A stretch of DNA of 64,000 nucleotides from UBA4923 sp964606165 (GTDB lineage Bacteria > Bacillota > Clostridia > Saccharofermentanales > DTU023). The translations under genes and the position numbers were made by a program. Position 1 is the stretch's first letter. Every line of letters begins with the position of its first letter. Shown here in pieces: positions 8,448-17,038 of the stretch. The stretch is from the NCBI GenBank assembly GCA_964606165.1, contig CAZSFQ010000002.1:62001-126000 (forward strand), in the 5' to 3' direction. The notes beneath the pieces are model-generated. The model searched no databases and was not told the DNA's origin. It worked only from the letters and a program-made list of their open reading frames with translations.

Positions 8448-9689
8448 ATGAAAATCGAAAAAGTGATTTGCGCGCCGGGACGGACAGGTTTTTACTTTGA
8501 CGACCAGAAGGCCATCAAGGCAGGTGCCTTGAGTGACGGCAATTTTTATATCGGGGAGGCCGCGACTTCAGGTTTTTCCAGCATCAGGCAGGCCGGCGAG
8601 GCCATATCCCTTTTGCTGGTTCTTGAAAATGGTCAAGCGGCCTGGGGTGACTGCGCGGCCGTTCAGTACTCGGGGACCGGAGGACGCGACCCGCTCTTTC
8701 TCGCCTCTGATTTCATTCCCTTCATCCAGAAGGAGATCGCTCCCCTCCTGACTGGAAAAACACTGAGCTCTTTTCGCGGCACCATGGAAACCCTGGAGAC
8801 GCACAGGGACAGGGAGGGACGGCCTGTTCACACGGCCATCCGCTACGGCCTGTCCCAGGCTGTCCTGGACGCCGTCGCGCAGACAAGCGGCCGGCTCATG
8901 TGTGAAGTCGTGGCGGACGAGTACGGTACCGGGGTGAGCAGCCGGATGATCCCCCTCTTTTCGCAGACGGGTGACCAGCGCTTTGACAATGCCGACAAGA
9001 TGATCATCAAGGAGGTCGATGTCCTTCCCCACGCCCTCATCAATAACCTGGACAAGATCGGGCCCCGGGGTGAGACCCTGGCCGACTATATCGTATGGCT
9101 GCGTGACCGGGTCATCTCTTTTCGTCAAAAACCCGGCTACCATCCTGTTTTTCATATCGATGTCTACGGCATGATCGGCCAGGTTTTCGGCTGCCGCGAC
9201 ACGGATGCCATCAGCCTCTATCTGGATAAACTGGCATCCCTGGCTGATCCCTTCGCGCTCCGGATCGAGGGGCCGCTGGATGCCGGGTCCAGGCAAGATC
9301 AGATCGAATGGCTGGCCCGTCTCACCCGGGAAGTTGACAGACGCGGCATCCCGGTCGAGCTTGTCGCGGACGAATGGTGCAACACCCTGGAAGATGTCCA
9401 GGCCTTTGTCGACGCGGGCGCCGGCCATATGATCCAGATCAAGACGCCCGATCTGGGGAGCCTGCACAAGACAGCTGAGGCGGTTCTCTACTGCAGGGAA
9501 AAGAATGTGAAAGCCTATATGGGAGGGACCTGCAACGAGACCGACCGCTCGGCCCGGGTCTGCGTTCACGTCGCCATGGCAACCCGGCCGGATCAGATCC
9601 TGGCCAAACCGGGAATGGGTGTCGATGAGGGGATCATGATCGCCTACAACGAAATGCAGCGCATCCTGGCGCTTCGCGCGTCCCGCTGA
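8448..9689 (+). CDS. mal: Methylaspartate ammonia-lyase
   Basis: It eliminates ammonia from 3-methylaspartate to give mesaconate. It belongs to the enolase superfamily. The first residues MKIEKVICAPGRTGFYFDD and the segment GDCAAVQYSGTGGRDPLFLA are close to the clostridial enzyme as I remember it. The general-base lysine is visible in MIQIKTPD (Lys332). The metal-binding acids sit in FHIDVYG, RIEGP and VADEWCN, and the C-terminal AKPGMGVDEGIMI is conserved. Its 413 residues match the family. It lies between glutamate mutase and citramalate lyase, exactly in pathway order. Confidence 0.97.
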   Translation: MKIEKVICAPGRTGFYFDDQKAIKAGALSDGNFYIGEAATSGFSSIRQAGEAISLLLVLENGQAAWGDCAAVQYSGTGGRDPLFLASDFIPFIQKEIAPLLTGKTLSSFRGTMETLETHRDREGRPVHTAIRYGLSQAVLDAVAQTSGRLMCEVVADEYGTGVSSRMIPLFSQTGDQRFDNADKMIIKEVDVLPHALINNLDKIGPRGETLADYIVWLRDRVISFRQKPGYHPVFHIDVYGMIGQVFGCRDTDAISLYLDKLASLADPFALRIEGPLDAGSRQDQIEWLARLTREVDRRGIPVELVADEWCNTLEDVQAFVDAGAGHMIQIKTPDLGSLHKTAEAVLYCREKNVKAYMGGTCNETDRSARVCVHVAMATRPDQILAKPGMGVDEGIMIAYNEMQRILALRASR

Positions 9690-9713
9690 CTGGGCGCCGA
9701 AAGGAGGCAAGCC

Positions 9714-9989
9714 GTGAAATTGTTAAAAAAAGCGCGGGCAGGGACACTGGAATCGGGTGACATCTTCGTCACAGTGGAGCCATCCGACAGGCTGGAAATC
9801 ACCCTGGAGTCACCTGTCAAGGAGCAATACGGAGAGGTCATTCTCCAGACCGTCCACAAGCTGCTGGATGAATTGGGGCTTGAATCAGGACTGATTGTCC
9901 TCTCGGACCAGGGCGCCCTGGACTGCACCATCGAGGCGAGGCTCACTACAGCGCTCCGGCGCGCCTCAGACAGGGGGGAAGACGCATGA
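9714..9989 (+). CDS. citD: Citrate/citramalate lyase acyl carrier protein (gamma subunit)
   Basis: This small acyl carrier of the CitDEF complex bears the prosthetic group 2'-(5''-triphosphoribosyl)-3'-dephospho-CoA through a serine. The attachment motif GTLESGD is seen at residues 10-16, with Ser14 the expected site. At 91 residues it is normal. The start is a GTG with a strong AAAGGAGG six nt upstream. The downstream citE start overlaps its stop (ATGA). Substrate (S)-citramalate is inferred from the upstream pathway genes. The attaching enzymes are encoded by the CitX-CitG fusion farther downstream. Confidence 0.93.
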   Translation: MKLLKKARAGTLESGDIFVTVEPSDRLEITLESPVKEQYGEVILQTVHKLLDELGLESGLIVLSDQGALDCTIEARLTTALRRASDRGEDA

Positions 9990-10882
9990 GACGTTCCCTC
10001 TTGTTTATTCCGGGCAACCGCCCCAATATGATTCAAAACGGCGAGGTCCTGCCGGCTGACGCCCTCATCTTCGATCTGGAGGATTCCGTCCCCGCGGGCG
10101 ATAAGGACGCGGCCCGCGATCTGGTGGCCGGGGCGCTCCGCGCCCTGGATTTTGGCTCCCGCGAATGTGTGGTCCGCATCAATGATCTGGACACCAAAGA
10201 AGCAAAAACCGACCTGGACGCCATGGTCCGGGCCGGTATCCATACCATCATGGTGCCCAAGGTCAGGGGGGCTGAAACCATCAGGTCCATGGCTTCTTTG
10301 CTGTCCGAGGCGGAAGGCGCGCACGGAAGGCAGGAGGGAAGCACTGCCCTGATCGCCCTGCTGGAAACAGCCTGGGGCATTGAAAATGCCATGGAGGTTG
10401 CCCTGGCCTCAGCCCGGGTGACAGGACTGGCCCTGGGGGGGGAGGACCTGTCGGCCGACCTGGGCTGCCCCCGCACCAAAGAAGGCTGGGAGATTTTCTA
10501 CAGCCGGGCGCGCCTGGTCATGGCCGCAAAAGCCGCCGGCATTGACGCGCTCGATACCCCCTTTACCGATGTTCATGACTTCGAGGGCTGTGAAAGGGAT
10601 GCCCTTTTCGCCAGGGGACTGGGTTTTACCGGCAAGCTTTGCATTTCTCCCTTCCACTTGAAGGCCATCCATCAGGCCTTCGCGCCAAGCCAGGAGGAAA
10701 TCGACCGGGCGGCCGAGGTGGTCCGGGCTATGAGGGAGGGAGAAAAGGCTGGAAAAGGCGCCGTCTCCCTGCGGGGCAAGATGATCGACCTGCCGGTAGT
10801 CAGGCAGGCGGAGCGGGTCCTGGCGCTTGCAAAGGCGGCGGGCCTGCTGGACGATAAGGAGCTGGATCATGACCCGAGATGA
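9986..10882 (+). CDS. citE: Citrate/citramalate lyase beta subunit
   Basis: CitE is the lyase subunit that cleaves the acyl-carrier-bound substrate, giving pyruvate and acetyl-carrier when citramalate is used. It has the HpcH/HpaI-type TIM barrel. Visible marks are RSLLFIPGNRPNM at the N-terminus, FDLEDSVPAGDKDAARD near residue 31, the metal-binding glutamate in ALLETAWGIENA, and the aspartate in LGGEDLSADLG. Its 298 residues are typical. It overlaps citD by 4 nt and citF by 14 nt, so the three subunits are translationally coupled. Confidence 0.95.
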   Translation: MRRSLLFIPGNRPNMIQNGEVLPADALIFDLEDSVPAGDKDAARDLVAGALRALDFGSRECVVRINDLDTKEAKTDLDAMVRAGIHTIMVPKVRGAETIRSMASLLSEAEGAHGRQEGSTALIALLETAWGIENAMEVALASARVTGLALGGEDLSADLGCPRTKEGWEIFYSRARLVMAAKAAGIDALDTPFTDVHDFEGCERDALFARGLGFTGKLCISPFHLKAIHQAFAPSQEEIDRAAEVVRAMREGEKAGKGAVSLRGKMIDLPVVRQAERVLALAKAAGLLDDKELDHDPR

Positions 10883-12281
10883 CAAAATCCAGGATTCGCT
10901 GGCCCAGGCAATTAAAGATTCAGGCCTCAGGGACGGCATGACTTTGTCTTTCCACCACCATCTGCGCGACGGCGACCGGGTACAAAACCTGGTGCTGGCC
11001 GAATGCGCCAGGCAGGGACTGCGGAATCTCACTGTCAACACCTCAGCCGTCATGGCCTGTCACCGGCCCATCCTCGACCACATCAAGGAGGGGACGGTGA
11101 CGGGCATCGAGTGCAACTACATGCACCCGGCGGTCGGCCACGCCATCTCGCGCGGCGCCTTGAAAAAGGAGGTCATATTCAGGAGCCACGGGGGCCGGCC
11201 CGCGGCCCTTGAACGGGGCGAAACCCATATCGATGTCGCCTTTATCGCGGCCTCGGCCGCCGACCGGTCGGGCAACTGCAACGGACAGGGCGGCCGGTCG
11301 GCCTTCGGCTCCATCGGCTACGCCATGCCCGACGCCTGCCACGCCGGTTATGTCATGGTCATTTCGGACCACCTGGAGGACTACCCGGTGACGCCGGCCT
11401 CCATCGGCGAAGGCCTGGTTGATGCCGTAGTGATCATTGACTCCATCGGCGACCCCGGCAGGATCATCTCGGGGACAACCCGGGTGACGCGGGATCCCAT
11501 CGGCCTTCTGATAGCGGAGTACGCGGCCGGCGCCCTGGAAGCGTCCGGCCTGGTCCGGGACGGTTTTTCATTCCAGACGGGCGCCGGCGGCGCCTCTCTG
11601 GCCGTGGCCCGTTTCCTGGGGGAGATCATGCGCAAAAAAGGGATCGGGGGAGGCTTCGCCTCAGGCGGTATCACGGGCATGCTGGTTGACCTCTTCGAGG
11701 AGGGACTCTTTCATTCGCTCCTGGACGTCCAGTGTTTCGACGGGGAGGCGGTCCGCTCCATGATTGACAATGAGAGACACAGGGAAATCAGCGCCTCGAC
11801 CTACGCCAGCCCCTTTGCCAAAAGCGCCGTAGTCGATCACCTGGACCTGGTAATCCTGGGCGCCACCGAAATTGACACCGATTTCAATGTCAATGTCCAC
11901 ACTGATTCCAGCGGCTTGATCATGGGCGGCTCGGGCGGTCACAGCGATACGGCAGCGGGCGCCAGGCTCTCGGTCATTGCAGCCCCCCTGATCCGGGCCA
12001 GGCTGCCGCTCATCGTCGACCGGGTGGGCACCATTTCCACGCCCGGCCGGGATGTGGATTTGCTGGTGACCCAGTATGGCTTGGCCTGTCACCCCGGCAA
12101 AAAAGAGCTGAAAGACCGTCTGACCGCAGCCGGACTGCCAGTCCGATCCATAGAGGCCCTGAAGGAAAAGGCGGAATCCATTGCCGGGCTTCCAGCGGCC
12201 AGAAAAGAAAAAGGCCGGCCCGTGGCCCGGGTCATCAGCCGGGACGGGGATTTGCTGGATTTGATCCGCCAGATTTCCTGA
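10869..12281 (+). CDS. citF: Citrate/citramalate lyase alpha subunit (acyl-ACP transferase)
   Basis: CitF exchanges the acetyl group on the acyl carrier for the substrate, forming citramalyl-carrier and releasing acetate. Family features include GMTLSFHHHLRDGDRV near residue 18 and the Gly-rich core SFQTGAGGASLAVARFLGEI. Further on come the EIDTDFNVNV segment and IMGGSGGHSDTAAGARLSV. The ATG at 10869 is chosen because AAGGAG lies just before it, and earlier codons in frame are inside citE. At 470 residues it is somewhat shorter at the N-terminus than many CitF proteins, which have an additional lead segment. It is the last gene of the operon. Confidence 0.94.
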   Translation: MTRDDKIQDSLAQAIKDSGLRDGMTLSFHHHLRDGDRVQNLVLAECARQGLRNLTVNTSAVMACHRPILDHIKEGTVTGIECNYMHPAVGHAISRGALKKEVIFRSHGGRPAALERGETHIDVAFIAASAADRSGNCNGQGGRSAFGSIGYAMPDACHAGYVMVISDHLEDYPVTPASIGEGLVDAVVIIDSIGDPGRIISGTTRVTRDPIGLLIAEYAAGALEASGLVRDGFSFQTGAGGASLAVARFLGEIMRKKGIGGGFASGGITGMLVDLFEEGLFHSLLDVQCFDGEAVRSMIDNERHREISASTYASPFAKSAVVDHLDLVILGATEIDTDFNVNVHTDSSGLIMGGSGGHSDTAAGARLSVIAAPLIRARLPLIVDRVGTISTPGRDVDLLVTQYGLACHPGKKELKDRLTAAGLPVRSIEALKEKAESIAGLPAARKEKGRPVARVISRDGDLLDLIRQIS

Positions 12282-12304
12282 TTCGCAAAACAGTACACAA
12301 AGCC

Positions 12305-12333
12305 AAGGGCCATGTCAACACGGCATGGCCCTT
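12305..12333. terminator. Hairpin between convergent operons
   Basis: A perfect 10-bp inverted repeat AAGGGCCATG/CATGGCCCTT with a 9-nt loop lies between the citF stop and the HTH gene stop. Neither side has a long T-run, so termination may be inefficient, but the position fits a shared terminator. Confidence 0.55.
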
Positions 12334-12338
12334 CGCAT

Positions 12339-12536
12339 TCATTCCTGATCCATTTGAAAGACTTCCTCTACGGGCCGTTCAAAGAAACGGGCCAGCCGGA
12401 TGGCCAGTTCCAGGCTGGGATTGTAGCGCCTGTTTTCAATGGCGATGATGGTCTGCCGGGTGACGCCCAGCTGCCTGGCCAAGTCTTCCTGCCTGAGTTT
12501 CTTCGCGTTTCTCAGCTCTCTCACCTTATTTTTCAT
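12339..12536 (-). CDS. Small XRE-type HTH regulator (YozG-like)
   Basis: This 65-residue protein is little more than an HTH_3 domain: KVRELRNAKKLRQEDLARQL, then GVTRQTIIAIENRRYNPSLE and LAIRLARFFERPVEEVF. Such single-domain regulators are usually encoded with a small membrane protein and control that pair. The ATG at 12536 is preceded by CAGGAAG and overlaps the end of the membrane-protein gene by 11 nt. A longer reading upstream would run antiparallel to that gene's frame and has no domain support. Confidence 0.88.
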   Translation of the reverse strand: MKNKVRELRNAKKLRQEDLARQLGVTRQTIIAIENRRYNPSLELAIRLARFFERPVEEVFQMDQE

Positions 12537-12759
12537 CTTCCTGCCTGCCCATCCTGTGCCGGAAATAGAGCTGGCTTCCCCAGAAGAGAGCCCCTGAACC
12601 GGCCGTGAGGAGAAAGGGAATGGTAAGGAGCTGTCCGGTGCGGATGATCTCAACCAGAAGCCAGATGGCCAGGGAAAGGCAGAGGAAAGCATAAGACAGC
12701 CGGGTGGCTTTCCAGGTGATGTGCATCTCCATTTCGTCAGATTTTCTAAAGAGTTTCAT
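12526..12759 (-). CDS. Small two-helix membrane protein cotranscribed with the HTH regulator
   Basis: A 77-residue protein with a charged N-terminus and two hydrophobic helices (about residues 21-40 and 45-68) ending in RHRMGRQEDEK. GGGAGG lies 8 nt before the ATG. It is the first gene of a two-gene unit with the HTH regulator, an arrangement common in Bacillota where the membrane protein is of unknown function. It may sense a membrane state or be the regulated target. Nothing in the sequence decides this. Confidence 0.75.
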   Translation of the reverse strand: MKLFRKSDEMEMHITWKATRLSYAFLCLSLAIWLLVEIIRTGQLLTIPFLLTAGSGALFWGSQLYFRHRMGRQEDEK

Positions 12760-12773
12760 GGTTTTGGCCTCCC

Positions 12774-12797
12774 AAATGTAAATGAAGCTTTACATTT
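12774..12797 (-). promoter_or_regulatory. Perfect palindrome, likely autoregulatory operator
   Basis: AAATGTAAA (12774-12782) and TTTACATTT (12789-12797) form a perfect 9-bp dyad with a 6-bp spacer in an AT-rich leader just upstream of the membrane-protein start. Small XRE regulators usually bind such dyads over their own promoter, so it is the best candidate operator for the HTH protein. Confidence 0.6.
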
Positions 12798-12835
12798 AAT
12801 TTAACATAAGAAGCCGGAAAGTGAAATGCGGCTGA

Positions 12836-12873
12836 ACAAAAAACAGGAGCCTTCCCAGCTGAGAAGGCCCCTG
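12836..12873 (-). terminator. Rho-independent terminator of the epimerase gene
   Basis: Read on the minus strand, CAGGGGCCTTC and its partner GAAGGCTCCTG (one G-T pair) form an 11-bp stem, followed by a run of Ts. It lies 20 nt past the epimerase stop. Confidence 0.85.
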
Positions 12874-12893
12874 CAGGAAGGAGACAGATCCCC

Positions 12894-13958
12894 TTACGAT
12901 CTCGCTGATGCGTAAGAGAGATCGACCGCTTTTTTAAAGCGCTTCTGCTCAATCATGAAGCGGAGGGTCTTGTCGATGGTTTCGTCCATGGGCCTGATGG
13001 TGTAACCCAGCTCCCGGGCGGCCTTGTCATGGGAGAAATTGTGGGGCGTGTTCATAGTGAAGAGGGAATAGCCGGTCAGGACCGGAGTCTTGCCGGTTTT
13101 CTTGGACCACCACTCGGCAAAGGGAGCCGCCAGCTTTGCCAGCCAAAGCGGGACAGTCGACTTGAAGGGCCTGCGGCCGGTCATTTCAGCCGCCTTGTTC
13201 ATGATTTCCAACACACTGATATTGTGGCCGGTCAGGTTGTAGCTCTCGCCCCCGCGCCCTTTTTTAGCGGCCGCGATCAGGCCGCCGGCCACGTCATCGA
13301 CGTCAACAAAATTGTATGTGCCCTGGATCATGGCAGGCAGTTTCCTGTCGACCAGCTTCTCGAAAAGTCTGGTGAAGTTGCCGTCCAGGTAATCGTTGGG
13401 ACCGATGATGCCGGAGGGCTGGACGATAACCGCGTCCAATCCTTCCCGGGCCGCGTCCAGGACCAACTGGGAGGCCATGGCCTTGGATTTGGCGTAGTCG
13501 CCGTAGACCAGGTCAGCGTCGTAATGGGTGATTTCCCTGATTTCCGCATTGAAATCCCCGGGCAGGGGCAGGGTATGGACGGTGCCGCAGTACAGGAAGC
13601 GCTTGACCTCATGCTTTTTTGCCGCTTCCAGCATATGGCGGGTGCCGCCGGGATTGACCCTGTAGACCCGCGGGCCTGCCTTGGCGTAGATGGTGATCAG
13701 GCTGGCCAGGTGGAGGAGATAGATCTCCTTGTCTTTTATACCGGCGAACAAGGGCTCAATGCTGGCCGCTTCGGTCACGTCGCCCGAAACCACCTCACAG
13801 CTCAGCCCTTCCAGGGCCTTGGGGCGCTCTTTTTCCAGAATGAAGGCGCGCACGCGCTCACCTTCCGAAAGCAGCTTGCGGATCACTGTGTTGCCCAGGT
13901 GGCCCGAGGCGCCGGTGACCAGCCAGATTCTTTCTTTTTTCGCTTCACTTGCCGACAT
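12894..13958 (-). CDS. NAD(P)-dependent epimerase/dehydratase family protein
   Basis: An extended short-chain dehydrogenase. The nucleotide-binding motif VTGASGHLGNTV is near the N-terminus, and the catalytic pair is in YGDYAKSKA (YxxxK). QPSGIIGPNDY and the NFVDVDDVAGGLIAA stretch are typical of the 3-beta-HSD/dihydroflavonol-reductase-like branch. The C-terminal substrate domain is about 130 residues. The ATG at 13958 is preferred because GCAGGAAG is 6-7 nt upstream. An ATG two codons earlier is too close to that site. The substrate cannot be told. It is monocistronic, with its own terminator. Confidence 0.85.
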   Translation of the reverse strand: MSASEAKKERIWLVTGASGHLGNTVIRKLLSEGERVRAFILEKERPKALEGLSCEVVSGDVTEAASIEPLFAGIKDKEIYLLHLASLITIYAKAGPRVYRVNPGGTRHMLEAAKKHEVKRFLYCGTVHTLPLPGDFNAEIREITHYDADLVYGDYAKSKAMASQLVLDAAREGLDAVIVQPSGIIGPNDYLDGNFTRLFEKLVDRKLPAMIQGTYNFVDVDDVAGGLIAAAKKGRGGESYNLTGHNISVLEIMNKAAEMTGRRPFKSTVPLWLAKLAAPFAEWWSKKTGKTPVLTGYSLFTMNTPHNFSHDKAARELGYTIRPMDETIDKTLRFMIEQKRFKKAVDLSYASARS

Positions 13959-14089
13959 GTTCATACTTCCTGCCTGAATATTGATGGACGGGTACAGTTC
14001 CCCGCACATTAATATATTAACAATAGATGAACGACGAATTTCCGACCCTTTGTGAAAGAAAAGGAGCGATAATGTGGCTTTTCATCCTT

Positions 14090-16831
14090 TTACAACCAGA
14101 CCTTGTATCTCCTGATAAAAGCGTATTTGGCGGCGGAAACCAGGAGCATATAGGCCGCGACGACAGCGCCCAGCAGCAGAAAGAAAAGACCGGGCAGGGG
14201 TGCCAGCTTGAGAAGGCCGGCCAGGGGCGAGAAGGGGAGGAGGGTCAGGATGGCGATACCGACGGCCGTCAGTGCCAGGACCGGGGCCGAGGCCCGCGAC
14301 TCGATGAAGGGGACCTTGGCAGTCCGGATCATGTGGATGACCAGGGTCTGGGTCCACATGGAGATGACCATCCAGCCGGCTTGGAAGATGGCGATAAACA
14401 GGGTGATTTGCCGCGGATCGGTCAGGGCGCTGAAGGGGGCCCCCACCACGGCGGGCGCAATCCAGAGGTAGAGAGCCGCGTAGGAGATGATATCGAAGAC
14501 GGAGGAAGTCGGGCCGATCCAGATCATGAAGCGGCTGATGGAAGTGGCGTCCCAGCTGCGGGGTTCTTTGAGGTAATCGCGGTCGACATGGTCCCAGGGC
14601 AGGGAGGCGCAGGAGAAATCGTAGATCAGGTTGAGGATCAGGATCTGGATGGCCGTCATGGGCAGGAAGGGGAGGAAAGCCGCGGCGATCAGCATGGAGA
14701 GGACGTTCCCGAAATTGGACGAGGCCGTCATCTTGATGTATTTGATCATGTTGGCATAGGTTTTCCTGCCCTCGACAATTCCCTCTTCCAAGACCATCAG
14801 GTCTTTTTCCAGCAGGATGACATCGGCCGATTCCTTGGCGATGTCGACCCCGGTGTCAACGGAGATACCCACGTCAGCGTCTTTTAAAGCGGTGACATCG
14901 TTGATGCCGTCACCCATGTAGCCGACGCTGTGGCCTTTTTGGCGGAGCAGGCTGACGATCCGGGACTTCTGGATGGGAGCCAGCCTGGCGAAGACTGTTG
15001 TCTTTTCTGCCGTCCGGGCCAGGCTTTCGTCATCCATTTCCTCGACCTGGTCGCCCGTTACCATATGGCTGACATCCAGGCCGACCATCTTGCAGATGGC
15101 CCGGGAGACCTTTTCATTGTCGCCTGTCAGGATCTTGACCTTGACCCCGTGCTCGTGGAGGGCGGCGATGGCATCCCTGGTTGACAGCTTGGGCGGGTCC
15201 AGGAAGGCCAGATAGCCGATCAGGACCATATCTTTTTCGTCCGCGGCAGAGAAGGCGCCCGCCGGCGGCGGATTGGTCCGCTGGGCAATCAGGAGGACCC
15301 GCAGTCCTTTTTCATTGAAGTCGTCAACGTCCCGGCGGACAAGATCCGTGACCTCACGGTCCAGCGGGACCACCGTGTTTTCATCGATCTGGGCGTAGGC
15401 GCAGACAGCCAGCATTTCTTCCAGCGCGCCCTTGGTGATCATTTGGGTTTTATTGTTTTTATCCCTGACGACCACGCTCATCCTGCGGCGTTCAAAGTCG
15501 AAGGGAATCTCGTCAATCTTCTCGTAACGGGCCTTGAGCCTGCCCAGGGCATCGGGCTTGTTTTCCTCCTCCTCATGCGTTTTTTCAACGATGGCGCTGT
15601 CCATGAGATTGCGCAGGCCCGTTTGAAAATAGGAGTTGAGGTAGGCGTGTTTCAGGACGCGGACATTTTCCTGGCCCGTGAGGTCCAGATGGTATTCCAG
15701 GGCCACCCGGTCCTGGGTGATGGTGCCTGTCTTGTCGGTACAAAGGATATCGATGGAGCCCAGGTTCTGGATGGAGTTGAGGTTCTTGATGATGACCTTG
15801 TGCTTGGACATGTTGACGGCGCCCTTGGCCAGGCTGGTCGTCACGATCATGGGCAGCATCTCGGGGGTCAGGCCCACAGCCAGCGAGATGGCCAGAAGGC
15901 CCGCCTGCAGCCAGTTGCCCTTGGTCAGGCCGGAGATCAAGAAGACAATAGGGACCATGATCAGCATGAAACGGATGAGGACGGCGGATACGTGGTTGAC
16001 GCCCTTTTCAAAGGAGGTGGGATCAGGTTTTTCCTTCAGGGTCTTGGCGATCTGGCCGAAGAGGGTATCCTGGCCGGTGGCCAGAACGACCCCGGTGCCG
16101 CTGCCTGAGACCACGTTGGTGCCCAGGAAGGCCAGGTTGTCGTAGTCCAGGACATTGCCGGAATCAAGTGATGACCCGGCGCTGAATTTTTCAGCGTGGG
16201 CCGACTCACCCGTCAGGGCGCTCTCGCTCAGGAAGAGGTCTTTGGCGGAAAGGATCCTCATATCGGCGGGGATCATGTCGCCCGCTGCCAGCCTGACAAT
16301 ATCGCCGACCACGGCCTCCTCCAGGACCCGTTCCTCTTCGCCGTCCTCCTGGCGGATGATGGCGGTGGTGTTGACGATCATGTTGGTCAGGCGCTCGGCC
16401 GCGTTGCCTGAGCGCAGTTCCTGGACGAATCGCAGGGCCCCCGACATGACGACCATGGCGCTGATGATGACAACCGTCACCAGGCTTCGCTCCCCGGGCG
16501 GCGCGAAGGTGATATCTGTCAGGAAGGAAATGACGGCCAGGGCGATCAGGATCAGGGTAAAAGGATTGATAAAGGCCGAGACAAAACGTCCCGCCAGGCT
16601 GATCCGGTGACCGGAGGTGACTACATTGTCACCGTATTCTTTGCGGCTGGAGATAACCTCCTCGTCCGACAGCCCTTCCATGCGCGTATTCATTTTGCCC
16701 AAGACTTGTTCCGGGGACAGGCGGGCGCAGTCGCGCAGCCGCTGCTGGACTACCGAGGGCAGTTCGGCCGGCCGGTTCAATGCGGCCCGGGTTAAAATTT
16801 CTTTTGTCCTGACATGGGATTCCGTCAGCAT
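14090..16831 (-). CDS. mgtA: Magnesium-translocating P-type ATPase
   Basis: A P3B-type ATPase importing Mg2+ with ATP hydrolysis. The 913 residues begin with a cation-ATPase N-terminal domain (LSDEEVISSRKEYGDN), then the first helices and the actuator motif ESALTGES. The phosphorylation site DKTGT has Asp366, and the hinge is MGDGINDVTALKDADVGISV. A six-helix C-terminal module has the segment NLIYDFSCASLPWD, as in MgtA/MgtB. An AAGAAGG site precedes the ATG. It stands alone. I looked for a magnesium-sensing M-box in the 200 nt upstream and did not recognise one. Confidence 0.95.
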   Translation of the reverse strand: MLTESHVRTKEILTRAALNRPAELPSVVQQRLRDCARLSPEQVLGKMNTRMEGLSDEEVISSRKEYGDNVVTSGHRISLAGRFVSAFINPFTLILIALAVISFLTDITFAPPGERSLVTVVIISAMVVMSGALRFVQELRSGNAAERLTNMIVNTTAIIRQEDGEEERVLEEAVVGDIVRLAAGDMIPADMRILSAKDLFLSESALTGESAHAEKFSAGSSLDSGNVLDYDNLAFLGTNVVSGSGTGVVLATGQDTLFGQIAKTLKEKPDPTSFEKGVNHVSAVLIRFMLIMVPIVFLISGLTKGNWLQAGLLAISLAVGLTPEMLPMIVTTSLAKGAVNMSKHKVIIKNLNSIQNLGSIDILCTDKTGTITQDRVALEYHLDLTGQENVRVLKHAYLNSYFQTGLRNLMDSAIVEKTHEEEENKPDALGRLKARYEKIDEIPFDFERRRMSVVVRDKNNKTQMITKGALEEMLAVCAYAQIDENTVVPLDREVTDLVRRDVDDFNEKGLRVLLIAQRTNPPPAGAFSAADEKDMVLIGYLAFLDPPKLSTRDAIAALHEHGVKVKILTGDNEKVSRAICKMVGLDVSHMVTGDQVEEMDDESLARTAEKTTVFARLAPIQKSRIVSLLRQKGHSVGYMGDGINDVTALKDADVGISVDTGVDIAKESADVILLEKDLMVLEEGIVEGRKTYANMIKYIKMTASSNFGNVLSMLIAAAFLPFLPMTAIQILILNLIYDFSCASLPWDHVDRDYLKEPRSWDATSISRFMIWIGPTSSVFDIISYAALYLWIAPAVVGAPFSALTDPRQITLFIAIFQAGWMVISMWTQTLVIHMIRTAKVPFIESRASAPVLALTAVGIAILTLLPFSPLAGLLKLAPLPGLFFLLLGAVVAAYMLLVSAAKYAFIRRYKVWL

Positions 16832-17038
16832 GGCGGAGCCTTCTTTCCAAAATTCTGATTAATTCGACCTTGGCCGCAGCCTCTACACTTGAGCAGAAAC
16901 AGCATAGATGAAGTAAATGGAGGCGGCAAGCTGAATGCGCGTATACCGGACAGGCGAAGAGGAAAAGGCCAGCCTTTTAAAGGAAACTCCCGCAGATTTA
17001 GTATAGTTGGAATGGATGCCGTTTAAAGGAGGAGTTCC

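Noticed and set aside
7216..8448. Long open frames antisense to glmE, and similarly antisense to mal (8568-9710), mgtA (14027-14887) and the molybdenum hydroxylase (62184-63497)
   Set aside because: They mirror strongly supported genes. Long antisense frames are expected in high-G+C coding DNA, and the translations show no domains and have poor ribosome sites.
12526..12692. A longer form of the HTH protein beginning at 12692
   Set aside because: The extra 52 residues overlap the membrane-protein gene in another frame, lack similarity to HTH regulators, and the good ribosome site is at the internal ATG.
16832..17038. Possible riboswitch (M-box or lysine-like) on the minus strand before mgtA; a stretch TAGAGGCTGCGG looks vaguely like the lysine-riboswitch start
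   Set aside because: The rest of the conserved core is missing, and only about 60 nt separate this stretch from the mgtA start. I cannot fold either riboswitch.
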